This document shows, one piece after another, positions 24,606 to 33,789 of a stretch of DNA of 64,000 bases. Each line of letters begins with the position of its first letter. Within the stretch, counting starts at the first letter, position 1. The translations under genes and the position numbers were made by a program. Source of the DNA: JANQPC01 sp039208375 (lineage in GTDB: Bacteria > Pseudomonadota > Alphaproteobacteria > Rhodobacterales > Rhodobacteraceae); NCBI GenBank assembly GCA_039208375.1, contig JBCCRC010000010.1:1-64000 (forward strand), written 5' to 3'. The notes under the pieces were generated by a model, which saw only the letters and a program-made list of their open reading frames with translations, was not told the DNA's origin and ran no database searches.

Positions 24606-25537
24606 GCGTCGCTCCTCTCGGAAAGAAACTCGCGCCGCAACGCCTCGCGGGCCCGCGCGCGCTGCACTGCCATGGTGATGATGCTGCGACGCGGTGACGC
24701 CAGAAGCGAAATCAGGAAGATGGCGAAGAGAACGAGCACGATCACGGGGCCGCTTGGGATATTGCCCAGCATGATCGATAAATAGGCGCCGAGACCGCTT
24801 CCGAAGGCGCCAATTGCTGCGGAAAGGGCGACCATGCCCGGCAGAGTGGTTGTCCATTGCCGCGCTGCAGCGGGAGGGGTCACGACGAAGGCAATCATGA
24901 GCACCACGCCCACCGCCTTCACACCGATGACGATTGCGATGACGATCGTGGTGAACATGAGCGTGTCGATGAGCCATGCGCGGAAGCCAAGTACTGTCGA
25001 AAGTGTAGGATCGAAGGTGCGGAGCGCGAATTCCTTCCAAAACGCCAGCATCAGCAAAAGGGCGACGGCACCTACCACGATGGTGGTCGTCAGATCCGCA
25101 ATCGTAATGACCGAGGCGTTGCCAAACAGATAGTCGTTTATGCCCCCTTTGCCGGGGAACGGGTTGTTTGCGATGACACGCATAAGGATCATGCCGGCGC
25201 CGAAGAAAACCGTCAGCGAAATGGCCATCGCCGTATCGATTGCGATCTTCGTCCGCGTCGCGATCACATTGGCGAAGAGCGCGGCAAGCGTGCCCGTGAT
25301 GACTGCGCCGACGATCAAGCCGATCATATTGCGGCCATTCACGCCGAAGATCGTCACGGCCGCCAGGAATGCGAGAAGCGCCCCGGGCAATGCCGAGTGC
25401 CCGATGACATCGCTAATCAACGACTGCTTGCGCAGATACGCAAAGGAGCCCAGAGCGCCTGCCACGAGCCCCATAACAGAGGTGCCGAAGAATACCATTC
25501 GGAAGGTGTGGTTGCTGAAGAACTCGGCGAGGTCCAT
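24602..25537 (-). CDS. TroD/MntD-type metal ABC permease
   Basis: 311 residues from ATG 25537 (MDLAEFFSNHTFRMVFFG). It shows the ABC-3 family signature (LGSFAYLRKQSLISDVIGHSALPGALLAFL) and the later VKAVGVVLMIAFVVTPPAAARQW. A basic C-terminal stretch of about 30 residues is cytoplasmic. It follows the ATPase gene by 7 bp and overlaps the second permease by 4 bp. Two different permeases are typical of TroBCD and SitBCD systems. Confidence 0.87.
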   Translation of the reverse strand: MDLAEFFSNHTFRMVFFGTSVMGLVAGALGSFAYLRKQSLISDVIGHSALPGALLAFLAAVTIFGVNGRNMIGLIVGAVITGTLAALFANVIATRTKIAIDTAMAISLTVFFGAGMILMRVIANNPFPGKGGINDYLFGNASVITIADLTTTIVVGAVALLLMLAFWKEFALRTFDPTLSTVLGFRAWLIDTLMFTTIVIAIVIGVKAVGVVLMIAFVVTPPAAARQWTTTLPGMVALSAAIGAFGSGLGAYLSIMLGNIPSGPVIVLVLFAIFLISLLASPRRSIITMAVQRARAREALRREFLSERSDA

Positions 25538-25544
25538 CGGGGGG

Positions 25545-26300
25545 TCACACAGCCGTTGCGAGGAATGCATCCGCGCCGTCGCCAGCCTCGTAGGCGGCGC
25601 GGATTTTTTCCTTGGTGAAGGCTTCATCGACCGGACCGGAGGCGATCACACTGACATTGATCAGAGTAACGTAGTCACAGTACTCACGCACAGTCGCCAG
25701 ATGGTGATGCACGATGACGATGGTCTTGCCTTGCGCAGTCAGGTCTTTCAGCACGTCGATCATCGCCTGTTGGCTCTTCGCATCAATGCCCTGGAACGGT
25801 TCATCCATAAAATAGAGATCCGGGGCCTGCACGAGCGCTCGGGCAAGAAACGCGCGCTGACGCTGCCCGCCGGACAACTCACCGATTTGCCGGGCGGCCA
25901 GAGCTTCGATGCCGGTCTGTTCAAGCGCCGCCAAGGCCCGAAGGCGTTCGGCCTTACCAGGGCGTTTCATCCAACCCAGCCCGCCATAGGTGCCCATGGT
26001 GACAAGATCGAGTACGGTTGTCGGGAAATCCCAGTCAACGCTCGCAGATTGAGGCATGTAGCCCACCCGGTGCCGGGCCTGATCGAGGGATTTGCCGAAA
26101 AACTCCGAGGTGCCCGTGAGCGACGGCACAAGGCCAAGCATGGCCTTGATGAGGGTCGATTTGCCGGCCCCATTGGGGCCGACAACGCCCATCACGCTGC
26201 CAACGGGAACGCTGAAGTCCACACGACGCAACACCGGGTCTGCACGATACGCGACCGACAGGTTCCTGGTCTCGCAGGCAATGGGCGCCGTTGTGTTCAC
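25545..26300 (-). CDS. Mn/Zn/Fe ABC transporter ATPase (TroB/SitB-like)
   Basis: 251 residues. Walker A GPNGAGKST, Q-loop VGYMPQSASVDWDFPTTV (the VDWDFP element is typical of manganese/zinc ATPases), signature LSGGQRQRAFLARAL and Walker B LYFMDEPFQGID are intact, and the switch is VHHHL. Its start overlaps the stop of the binding-protein gene by 4 bp. Confidence 0.9.
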   Translation of the reverse strand: MNTTAPIACETRNLSVAYRADPVLRRVDFSVPVGSVMGVVGPNGAGKSTLIKAMLGLVPSLTGTSEFFGKSLDQARHRVGYMPQSASVDWDFPTTVLDLVTMGTYGGLGWMKRPGKAERLRALAALEQTGIEALAARQIGELSGGQRQRAFLARALVQAPDLYFMDEPFQGIDAKSQQAMIDVLKDLTAQGKTIVIVHHHLATVREYCDYVTLINVSVIASGPVDEAFTKEKIRAAYEAGDGADAFLATAV

Positions 26301-27250
26301 GACGCGCCGGTACTCAGCGCAGCCGCAACGGTCTGGGCATTGTGCCGGAACACGCCCAGGTAAGTATCGACCCCGGCATCGGAGCCAAGCGAATCTGCGA
26401 ACAGCTCTTTGTCGGAGACCTCAACCTCCCACCCGAGGGCCTGCACGGCCTCCTGAAGGCTTGTGATTGCCTGCGGATTGGCCAAGTTGTCCTGAAAGAT
26501 GACCGGAATCTTGTTCTCGGCAATGAATGTTGCCAGATCGCTCATCTCCCGCGGGCTCATCTGCGCTTCAGACGAGACGAAATCAGTCGCGCGGACCTCG
26601 ATATTATAAGTGGAACCGAAGTAATTGAACGCATCGTGGCCTGTGATCAGGATACGCTGCTCCGGCGGGATCGTCGCCAGCATGTCCTCGGCTTCCGCGG
26701 CTGCAGACTCAATTTCGACGACATAGGCCTCAGCGTTCGCCTGATACGTTTCTGCATTTTCGGGATCGATTTCGCCGAGATGGTCAGCGACGTAGCCTAC
26801 GATCAGCGACCAAGCTTCGGGGCTGTTCCACACATGAGGGTCATGCAACTCATTACCCTCATCGTCTGTCTCGGGCCAGTCGAGCAAAAGCTCAGCAGGC
26901 AAAAGCTCGCCCGCCGCGATTTGCTTGTCGCCCAAGCTTTCAAGAAGATCGTCCATCCGTGCTTCCAGATGCAGCCCTGTCCAAACAACTGCATCGGCGT
27001 TCTGGATGGTTTCGATATCCTGCGTTGAAGGCTGATAGGTGTGGGGATCGCCGCCTGGCCCAACCATCGTGATGATCTCGGCGTCGGGCGCTATGTTTGC
27101 AACAGCATCGGCCAAATACCCAGTCGTTGCATACACGGTTAGGGCGTCATCTTCGGTTTGCGCCAAAGCAACCGTTGCGGAACTCGCCATCAGCACAGCA
27201 GTGCTGATTACCGCACCGATGCCGAAAAGGCGTCTGGAGTGATCTTGCAT
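26297..27250 (-). CDS. TroA/ZnuA-type metal-binding protein
   Basis: 317 residues with a long signal peptide (RRLFGIGAVISTAVLMASSATVALA). The cluster A-I ligands can be traced: His in GGDPHTYQPS, His in LHDPHVWNSPEAW, His in ITGHDAFNYFG and Asp in IFQDNLANPQ. The third ligand is His, as in TroA, rather than the Glu of MntC/PsaA. That leaves Mn, Zn and Fe all possible. An acidic insert (DWPETDDEGNELHD) precedes the second His, a lid-like segment seen in zinc-type members. It is the first gene of the importer operon. Confidence 0.88.
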   Translation of the reverse strand: MQDHSRRLFGIGAVISTAVLMASSATVALAQTEDDALTVYATTGYLADAVANIAPDAEIITMVGPGGDPHTYQPSTQDIETIQNADAVVWTGLHLEARMDDLLESLGDKQIAAGELLPAELLLDWPETDDEGNELHDPHVWNSPEAWSLIVGYVADHLGEIDPENAETYQANAEAYVVEIESAAAEAEDMLATIPPEQRILITGHDAFNYFGSTYNIEVRATDFVSSEAQMSPREMSDLATFIAENKIPVIFQDNLANPQAITSLQEAVQALGWEVEVSDKELFADSLGSDAGVDTYLGVFRHNAQTVAAALSTGAS

Positions 27251-27758
27251 GATTTACCTCTCTTTCCTTCTCGAAAGGGCCCGCCACCACAGATCACCCA
27301 CCGGCACTGTGCCACCGAGCCTGGGGTCGGTGTATTGCGTCATCTGGCAAACCGGCTTGGCGCTAGGTTCAGTAGTGCAACTAATGGTTGTGCGAACCTA
27401 TTTGCAAAGCAGGTCGTGTTGCTGGCCGTAATTGCCGACGCGAATTCTTGATCGTTTTTGTCAATCTTGTTGTCAAGTGGCCAAATGAGCGCCGCGCCCG
27501 CATCAGCGCGGCGATCATGGAACGACGGGCATCGGCCGTCATCCGCGCGGCGGTGAAACCTTTGCAGACCCCAGCCCCTACGTTTCGGGCCTATACTACG
27601 TACAACCCCGATTGTTACGGCAGATAAGATTGGCGGAGCCATGGGCTGTGGCGAGCGCGCAATCGCCCTTCCAATTAATCCTGATTGATTTCATCGGCCT
27701 TTTTTCCGATGCAAAGATACTTAGATCACTTGGCGCAGCCGATCGCAGGACATCGAAC
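27251..27758. other. Divergent promoter region, metal importer versus half-ABC pair
   Basis: About 500 bp with no convincing gene. On the minus strand TTGCAA and TTAGTT (27404 to 27382) are 17 bp apart and could be the -35/-10 of the metal-binding-protein gene. They lie in an imperfect dyad, TGCAAATAG-N12-TTAGTTGCA, of the size of Mur/MntR-type sites; this is only suggestive. The right half, 27612-27758, is an in-frame extension of the ABC gene with no homology to it. Confidence 0.35.
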
Positions 27759-29555
27759 GTGTCGACAGCCGAAGACAGTGTGCGCGCAGCAAGGAGAACA
27801 TCGCCGACGTCATCATCGAGGCGCCCCGCCAGGGCGTTGCTGGCACCGGTGCGCGGCAGACTGAACGTCGCCTGCGTGATACAAGCCATCGGTGCCGTGG
27901 CAGGGGTGGCACCGTTCATTGCGGTGGCCGAGATCGGGCGCGTTTTGCTGAACGATCTGCCCGAACCTTCGGCGGTCTGGTGGATCGTGAGCGCCGCGAT
28001 ACTGGCGCTGGCGATCCGGCTCATTTGCCTCATGGCTGCCGGCGCGCTGACGCATCTTGCAGATGCTGATCTGCAACTTGATTTGCGGCGGCGGATGGCG
28101 ACGCACCTTACCTCCGTGCCGCTGGGCTGGTTTGATACGCGCAGCGCGGGGCTCGTCAAATCGGCGTTGCAGGACGATGTCGCAGCGCTCCACCACCTCG
28201 TCGGTCATGCCTATACGAATATGGTTTCGGCCATCGTTACGCCCCTCGTCGCATTAGCCTATCTCATTTGGATCGATTGGCGGCTGACGCTTATCGCACT
28301 TCTACCCGTGCTCATCGGTGTGGCTCTCTACGCGCTGCAATACCGTGGATATGGTGAGAAGATGGTCGCCTATACGCGCGAACTTGCGGCGGTAAACGCT
28401 GCAGCGGTCGAGTTCGTGCAGGGGATCGCCGTCATCAAGACGTTTGGGCAGGCGCGGCAGGCCTACGGGCGTTTCAAGGATCGGACGCAGGCCTTTGTGA
28501 GGTTCTTCTGGGAATGGGTGCGCGGGCTGCTGAGCGTTTCCGCGGCAGCCGAGGTTGTGTTGTCTCCCCTTGCGGCGCTGATCTTCGTTCTCGCTGGCGG
28601 ACTGACTCTGGTCTCGCTGGAGCTCGCAGCGCCCGCCGATGTACTGGCTTTCGCCATACTGGCCCCCGCGCTGACCGCACCCTTCCTCACGCTTTCATTC
28701 TCGCAACAGGAAATGATGTTGGCCCAAGAATCTGCCAAGCGGATCGAGGCGGTTCTCACCACACCGCCACTCACGCGCCCATCCAGCGCTGAAGAGCCCA
28801 AAAATGCGCGCGTCGTCTTTGACAATGTTTCCTTTGCCTACGGCGGCGGGACGGACGTCCTGAACGGAATAGACCTTGTGCTAGAGCCTGGCACCTTGAC
28901 CGCGCTTGTCGGCCCATCCGGTTCTGGGAAATCGACGCTGGCAGCCCTTCTCCCTCGGTTTTGGGATGTGGGGCACGGATCCATCACGATTGGCGGTGTC
29001 GATCTGCGGAAGATGGAGGCAAAAGCGCTCTATCGCTCAGTCGCATTTGTTTTCCAGGACGTGAGGCTCTTGCGCATGAGCCTAGAAGAAAACATCGCGC
29101 TCGGCCGCCCAAACGCAGATAGGTCCGAGATTGAGGCAGCCGCTCGCGCCGCGCAGATTCACGACCGAATTCTAGCGCTTCCGCGCGGCTACGCGTCCGT
29201 TCCCGGCGACGATGCGCATCTCTCTGGCGGGGAGGCACAACGCGTGGCCATTGCCCGCGCCATACTGGCCGATGCGCCGATACTGGTGCTCGATGAAGCG
29301 ACCGCTTTCGCTGATCCCGAGGCGGAGGCCGCAATTCAGTCCGCCCTATCCACCCTGATCGCCGGGCGAACTGTCCTTGTCATCGCTCACCGCCTGCACA
29401 CGATCACCGGCGCTGACCAAATCTGTGTGATGGAGACCGGCCGCATCGTTGAGCGTGGCCGCCATGCGGACCTTTTGGCGGCAGGGGGCTTCTATACGCG
29501 GCTTTGGGATGCAAGCGAAGCGGCGCTGGCTGGACGTGAAGAGGCAGCGCAATGA
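27759..29555 (+). CDS. Half-size ABC transporter, IrtA/YbtP-like (first of pair)
   Basis: 598 residues from GTG 27759, which has AGGA 8 bp upstream; an in-frame ATG at 27612 is the alternative but adds non-homologous sequence. Six membrane helices of the exporter fold are followed by a nucleotide-binding domain: Walker A GPSGSGKST, FVFQDVRLL, signature LSGGEAQRVAIARAI and Walker B ILVLDEATAFADPEAE. The ATAFADPE D-loop in place of ATSALDP is typical of siderophore half-transporters (yersiniabactin, mycobactin importers). It overlaps the second half by 4 bp. A role in ferric-siderophore import is inferred. Confidence 0.8.
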   Translation: MSTAEDSVRAARRTSPTSSSRRPARALLAPVRGRLNVACVIQAIGAVAGVAPFIAVAEIGRVLLNDLPEPSAVWWIVSAAILALAIRLICLMAAGALTHLADADLQLDLRRRMATHLTSVPLGWFDTRSAGLVKSALQDDVAALHHLVGHAYTNMVSAIVTPLVALAYLIWIDWRLTLIALLPVLIGVALYALQYRGYGEKMVAYTRELAAVNAAAVEFVQGIAVIKTFGQARQAYGRFKDRTQAFVRFFWEWVRGLLSVSAAAEVVLSPLAALIFVLAGGLTLVSLELAAPADVLAFAILAPALTAPFLTLSFSQQEMMLAQESAKRIEAVLTTPPLTRPSSAEEPKNARVVFDNVSFAYGGGTDVLNGIDLVLEPGTLTALVGPSGSGKSTLAALLPRFWDVGHGSITIGGVDLRKMEAKALYRSVAFVFQDVRLLRMSLEENIALGRPNADRSEIEAAARAAQIHDRILALPRGYASVPGDDAHLSGGEAQRVAIARAILADAPILVLDEATAFADPEAEAAIQSALSTLIAGRTVLVIAHRLHTITGADQICVMETGRIVERGRHADLLAAGGFYTRLWDASEAALAGREEAAQ

Positions 29556-31285
29556 TTGGCTCCCTTCTCGCCGTCGGCGGCCCGGACGTGGAAGGGCCAC
29601 TGCGCCGCAACCTATGGGGGCTCATCGGTGAGGCAGTTCTTATGGGGGTTGGCTTTGCCCTCATGGTGCCGCTCCTTCGGACCCTCTTCGAAGGCGATCT
29701 CGGTCGCGCGTGGTTTTGGCTGGCAGTGATGGCGGGGCTCTTGGCCATTTACACTGTGTTGCGCTACCGAACCCAGCTTGTGGGGTACAAGGCCGCCATC
29801 GCCCTTGCCGACAACCTCTTTAGCCGCCTCGGGCAACACATAGCTAAACTGCCGCTGGGCTGGTTTGTGGGTGAACGTGTCGGCCTAATCGGCCGCCTGA
29901 CAAGCCAGGGGGTAATCGACGTGATCGGCATCCCGGCGCACCTGTTGCGCGCGCTGGTTACAGGGCTGGTGACGCCCATCACGGTCATAGTCCTCATGTT
30001 CATCTTCGACTGGCGTCTGGCGCTGGCCGCCCTGATTACCTTACCAGTGGCCGCCGCGCTCTATCGGTGGACGGGCGTTCTGACCGAGCGTTCCGATCAC
30101 CGCGTCAATGAAAGCGCCGCCGAAGCGGCTGGCCGGATTGTGGAGTTCGCTCAAGCCCAACCTATTCTGCGGGCGTTTGGTGAAGCGGAACGTAGGCTCT
30201 CTCACCTCGACGTAGCGCTGAGCCAGCAACATGCCGCCACTCGACACCAGATGTTATCGGTCGCCCAGGGCCTTATGAGCCTCGTCGTGTTGATGCAGAT
30301 CGCCTTCACGATCCTCCTCGTTTTCGGCGTCAATCTTGCCCTGGGGGGTGAGATCGAGGCTGCCGAACTCGTCGCCCTCCTCGTTCTTGTCGCGCGCTAT
30401 GTGGAGCCTGTGATTGGGGCAGCCGAGTTGGAAGGCTCGCTCCGGATCGCGCGCAACAGTATCGGGCGCATGGACGCCTTGCTCAAGACAGCGCCCTTGC
30501 CCGAACCCGCAGCGCCGCGCATGCCCAAGGGAACAGAGATTTCTTTTGAAGACGTTCGCTTTTCCTACGGCGCGGAAACGGTGCTCGACGGGGTTTCGTT
30601 CACGGCGCCCGCGCGTGCCATGACAGCGATCGTCGGGCCCTCAGGTTCGGGCAAGACAACGCTTCTTCGGCTGATAGCAAGATTTTGGGATGTGTGTGAC
30701 GGCGTTGTGCGGATCGGCGGGGTGGATGTGCGCGAGATTGCAACCGAGGAGCTTATCGCCCAGATTTCGGTCGTATTTCAGGATGTTTATCTGTTCGACG
30801 GAACCATTGCAGAAAACATACGACTTGGCCGGCCAAAAGCCACGGATGCAGAGGTAACCGAAGCGGCTTGCCTCGCGCGCGTTGATGAGATTGCAGACCG
30901 CCTGCCTGGCGGGCTCGACGCGCGTGTGGGCGAAGGCGGATCGATCCTTTCGGGCGGCGAACGCCAGCGGGTATCGATCGCACGCGCCATCCTGAAAGAC
31001 GCACCCATCGTTTTGCTAGATGAGGCGACATCGGCGCTTGACCCGGTCAACGACCTTGCCGTTCAGGCAGCCTTGCGGGCGCTTACACGCGACAAAACGC
31101 TGGTCGTCGTCGCACATCGCCTGCAAACGGTCCGGGGCGCGGATCAGATCGTGGTGCTCGACAAACGCCGCGTGGCTGAGGTTGGGAACCACGAGACACT
31201 GCTATCGGCTAGTGGCCGGTATGCTGAATTCTGGAACGAACGCCAAAAAGCCGCGGGCTGGCGTCTAGGATTGGAGAGCACGTGA
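29552..31285 (+). CDS. Half-size ABC transporter, IrtB/YbtQ-like (second of pair)
   Basis: 577 residues, same layout: membrane domain (WFVGERVGLIGRLTSQGVIDVIGIPAHLLRALVTG region), then Walker A GPSGSGKTT, FQDVYLFDGTIAENIRLGRP, signature LSGGERQRVSIARAI, Walker B IVLLDEATSALDP and switch VVAHRL. The canonical ATSALDP here against ATAFADP in the partner indicates an asymmetric heterodimer. ATP sites could therefore differ in activity. It overlaps the partner by 4 bp and the oxidoreductase by 1 bp. Confidence 0.82.
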   Translation: MIGSLLAVGGPDVEGPLRRNLWGLIGEAVLMGVGFALMVPLLRTLFEGDLGRAWFWLAVMAGLLAIYTVLRYRTQLVGYKAAIALADNLFSRLGQHIAKLPLGWFVGERVGLIGRLTSQGVIDVIGIPAHLLRALVTGLVTPITVIVLMFIFDWRLALAALITLPVAAALYRWTGVLTERSDHRVNESAAEAAGRIVEFAQAQPILRAFGEAERRLSHLDVALSQQHAATRHQMLSVAQGLMSLVVLMQIAFTILLVFGVNLALGGEIEAAELVALLVLVARYVEPVIGAAELEGSLRIARNSIGRMDALLKTAPLPEPAAPRMPKGTEISFEDVRFSYGAETVLDGVSFTAPARAMTAIVGPSGSGKTTLLRLIARFWDVCDGVVRIGGVDVREIATEELIAQISVVFQDVYLFDGTIAENIRLGRPKATDAEVTEAACLARVDEIADRLPGGLDARVGEGGSILSGGERQRVSIARAILKDAPIVLLDEATSALDPVNDLAVQAALRALTRDKTLVVVAHRLQTVRGADQIVVLDKRRVAEVGNHETLLSASGRYAEFWNERQKAAGWRLGLEST

Positions 31286-31875
31286 TGCCGGCGCGGATTT
31301 TCATACTGGACGGCCATCCCGGGCCAAGCTCGATTGCGCGTCAGGCGGTGGAACGCTACGCAGCTTCCGCCAAGGCCGCCGGGCATGAGCTGCGGGTGGC
31401 CCACCTGAACGACATAACTTTCGATCCCGATCGCGGCGTGGCGGGCTACGACGAGGCCAAACCGCTGGAGCCGTCTATAAAAGATCACCTCGAAAACCTC
31501 GAATGGTGTTCGCATTTCGTGCTCGCCTTCCCGCTGTGGTGGGGCGGGTTTCCAGCTAAACTTAAGGGTTGGATCGACCGGGTTCTCGTTCCGGGCCGAA
31601 CCTTTACCACCGAAGAAACCACGGCGCTTGGCCTCCCTGCCCCGCTGCTGACGGGACGATCAGCCCGCGTGCTGATCACCTCTGATACGCCCCGCTTGTT
31701 TTTGCGGATCGCCTATGGCGATGCGATCCTGCGTCAGATCAGGGGCCAAGTGCTCGGCTTCGTAGGCTTCAAACCGGTGAAGATCACGTTCTTCGCACCG
31801 GCGTCCGACCCCAAACCGGGCGCCGTTGACCGATTGCTGGCGGAGATGGACGGGTTGGGCCGGGATGCGCGTTAA
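31285..31875 (+). CDS. Flavodoxin-fold NAD(P)H-dependent oxidoreductase
   Basis: 196 residues from ATG 31285 (TGATG junction with the ABC gene; a GTG directly precedes it). RIFILDGHPGPSSIARQAVERY is the FMN phosphate loop, AFPLWWGGFPAKLKGWIDRVL the family signature of the NQO1/MdaB/YheF group. It would transfer two electrons from NAD(P)H through FMN or FAD. In an operon with siderophore-type half-transporters it could reduce the imported ferric complex or a quinone ligand; this is inference. Confidence 0.8.
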   Translation: MPARIFILDGHPGPSSIARQAVERYAASAKAAGHELRVAHLNDITFDPDRGVAGYDEAKPLEPSIKDHLENLEWCSHFVLAFPLWWGGFPAKLKGWIDRVLVPGRTFTTEETTALGLPAPLLTGRSARVLITSDTPRLFLRIAYGDAILRQIRGQVLGFVGFKPVKITFFAPASDPKPGAVDRLLAEMDGLGRDAR

Positions 31876-32111
31876 CGGCGGGCCACGTGCTGCCGCGCAG
31901 GACGAACGTTATTGGAGGCGCTTCCACTGGTATCGGCAACCTGCATAGAATGGGTCGATCCAGCGGTACGATCACTTATGCGCTGTCAGCGCGCTCCTCC
32001 CACCACACCAAGCCCCGCACCAACACTCCCGCCCCACCGCGATTCCAAGCAAAGCCCCTGCCAAATTCTACGCAACAGCCCAAGCATCCGGCGACACGGG
32101 CCAAGAGTGAA

Positions 32112-32122
32112 GCAATTGAAAC
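32112..32122 (+). promoter_or_regulatory. Shared motif GCAATTGAAAC, copy 1
   Basis: GCAATTGAAACG here matches, on the opposite strand, the copy at 42075 over 12 bp, and shares CAATTGAAAC with the copy at 42181. I noticed only these three in the window, at the two ends of the haemoglobin-cyclase-kinase region. It could be a regulator site for the small ORF at 32205. Confidence 0.4.
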
Positions 32123-32204
32123 GGAAACGCGCACGGATCGACATCTGGTAGAAAAACTTGCGCGCTAGTGTTGCTGTGTAAAACACAACCGAGGAAATAC
32201 TCAG

Positions 32205-32342
32205 ATGTACCAGGATAACATGAAGATTCAGGATGTTATTGGCCCATTTTCGGCGTGGCCCCGGCAACCGGTGGCGCCCAAATCCGCCCGCGCGAAGCAA
32301 GACAGGGCGGGGCCGAATGCTCGACCGTCTGGCGTTAGCTAA
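32205..32342 (+). CDS. Possible small ORF, 45 residues, antisense to kinase 3' end
   Basis: A frame of 45 codons (MYQDNMKIQDVIGPFSAWP, then a basic Pro/Ala/Arg tail ending SGVS). GAGGA lies 9 bp before the ATG. Just upstream is a short palindrome TGTGT-AAA-ACACA (32175-32187) and, 80 bp further, the CAATTGAAAC motif shared with the 42-kb promoter. Its last 8 bp overlap the kinase gene on the other strand. I do not recognise the peptide. The surrounding 460 bp between the oxidoreductase and the kinase hold no other gene. Confidence 0.35.
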   Translation: MYQDNMKIQDVIGPFSAWPRQPVAPKSARAKQDRAGPNARPSGVS

Positions 32343-33789
32343 ACGGCAAATCCAGAACGAAACACGCGCCGTCGCCTGAGTTTTGGCGTATCGAAATCGT
32401 GCCTCCATGCGAGGCAACGATGCGGTTGCAGAGCGCGAGGCCAACCCCCGTGCCCTTTCCGGCAGACTTCGTTGTGAATAGCGGGTCGAAGATCTTGTCC
32501 GCAATATCGTCGGGCACGCCAGGGCCATTGTCTTCCACGGTCAGCCTTAAAAACCGGGGATCGTCACCCACCGCTGCTTTCACCCAAATGCTGTCCCCAA
32601 TCCCAGACTCCCTGATCGCCTGCGCGGCATTGATGAACAGGTTGGAGAGCACCTGAACGATCTGTGTTTCATCCACGCGAAGATCTGGCAGATCACGTGC
32701 CACGTCGGCAGTCACATCCACGTCGGTGCCCTGGGCATCCGCAAGGTAGCTATCCATCGCGGTGTCGATCAGCAGGGCGGGCGCCGCATTGGTGAGCACC
32801 ATCGGGCGTTCACGGGCCATGGCCAAAAAGCTGCGCACAATGCGGACGCAGCGTTCGGCGGCGTCTGATACCTTGTCTACCCGCCCGACCAGACTGCTGG
32901 GCAAGTCCTCCTCTTTGAGGATGAGCATGTTGCCGACGACGATCGATAGCGGATTGTTCAATTCGTGTGCTACGCCCGCGAGCATCTCGCCCAGCGCCGA
33001 CATTTTTTCAGCGCGGAAGATCAGCTCCTTCTGCTGCGCGAGTTTCGATTGAAGGGCGATGTCATCGGTTAGATTGAGAATGCTGTAAACGACCACATCC
33101 TCGCCCCTATAATCGATCAACCGCGCAGAGATAGACGCCGGAAACTCAGAGCCGTCGCTCTTGCGGCCCGTCATTCGCATATCGTCCACGCGCGAGTCTG
33201 GCAGAAGCGCTGTTACAAAGTCGGCCCGTTCTTCTCGATAAACGAAGTGATCATGACTCTTCATACCCTTGCCGAGCAGCTCCGTGGCGGCCGGCGAGCG
33301 GTAAAGGATCTGACCATCGCCGATGCGGGCCATTGTCAGGCTGGTCGGGCAGGCCTCAAGCACTTTGGCCGTAACCTGTTCAACTTCGCGGCCATCTTCG
33401 CGCCCCGGCGCATCCACAGCAAGGCGCAGGGCAAAGCCGCCGGTTCGCAGCGCAGTCAGCGTAATACTGGCTTCTGATCCGTCTGAAAGGTGGGAGTTTA
33501 CGGATGGGGCCGCTACGGCACCTTGCAGATGGTTTTCTTCGATGAGACGTAACTCATTGCAGGCCAAGGGCGTCAGCACGCCTTTGCGCTCTGCCTCGGC
33601 CAGAAAGATCTGCCAGGGCGTTCCTTCACTTAGGAACTGGCCCAACGGCGCAAAGGCCCGCGAGAAGCCGGAATTTGCGATGCGCAGTGAGCCATCTTCA
33701 TCAAAGATCGCAGCCGGATCGTCGAATAGATCAAGCAGTTCCAAGCCAGATGCAGCCGAAGTGGCCGTCACGTCAGCGGCGCGCCTCAT
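32335..33789 (-). CDS. PAS-PAS sensor histidine kinase (no receiver)
   Basis: 484 residues, soluble. A first PAS-like domain (about 15-125), a second PAS (about 135-245, LEACPTSLTMARIGDGQILYRSPAATELLG), then HisKA with the phosphoacceptor His275 in VAHELNNPLS, N-box NLFINAAQAI, and G-boxes DNGPGVPDD and GKGTGVGLALC. No membrane helix, so a cytoplasmic signal is likely. It closely resembles the kinase at 42246, sharing EKMSALG-LAGVAHELNNPLS. It has no regulator gene adjoining; it is coupled by ATGA to the cyclase gene upstream. A partner could be the OmpR regulator at 44465. Confidence 0.88.
   Translation of the reverse strand: MRRAADVTATSAASGLELLDLFDDPAAIFDEDGSLRIANSGFSRAFAPLGQFLSEGTPWQIFLAEAERKGVLTPLACNELRLIEENHLQGAVAAPSVNSHLSDGSEASITLTALRTGGFALRLAVDAPGREDGREVEQVTAKVLEACPTSLTMARIGDGQILYRSPAATELLGKGMKSHDHFVYREERADFVTALLPDSRVDDMRMTGRKSDGSEFPASISARLIDYRGEDVVVYSILNLTDDIALQSKLAQQKELIFRAEKMSALGEMLAGVAHELNNPLSIVVGNMLILKEEDLPSSLVGRVDKVSDAAERCVRIVRSFLAMARERPMVLTNAAPALLIDTAMDSYLADAQGTDVDVTADVARDLPDLRVDETQIVQVLSNLFINAAQAIRESGIGDSIWVKAAVGDDPRFLRLTVEDNGPGVPDDIADKIFDPLFTTKSAGKGTGVGLALCNRIVASHGGTISIRQNSGDGACFVLDLPFS

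Noticed and set aside
23646..25040. 464-residue permease start at 25040
   Set aside because: Residues before the TTG at 24605 are a shifted reading of the upstream permease.
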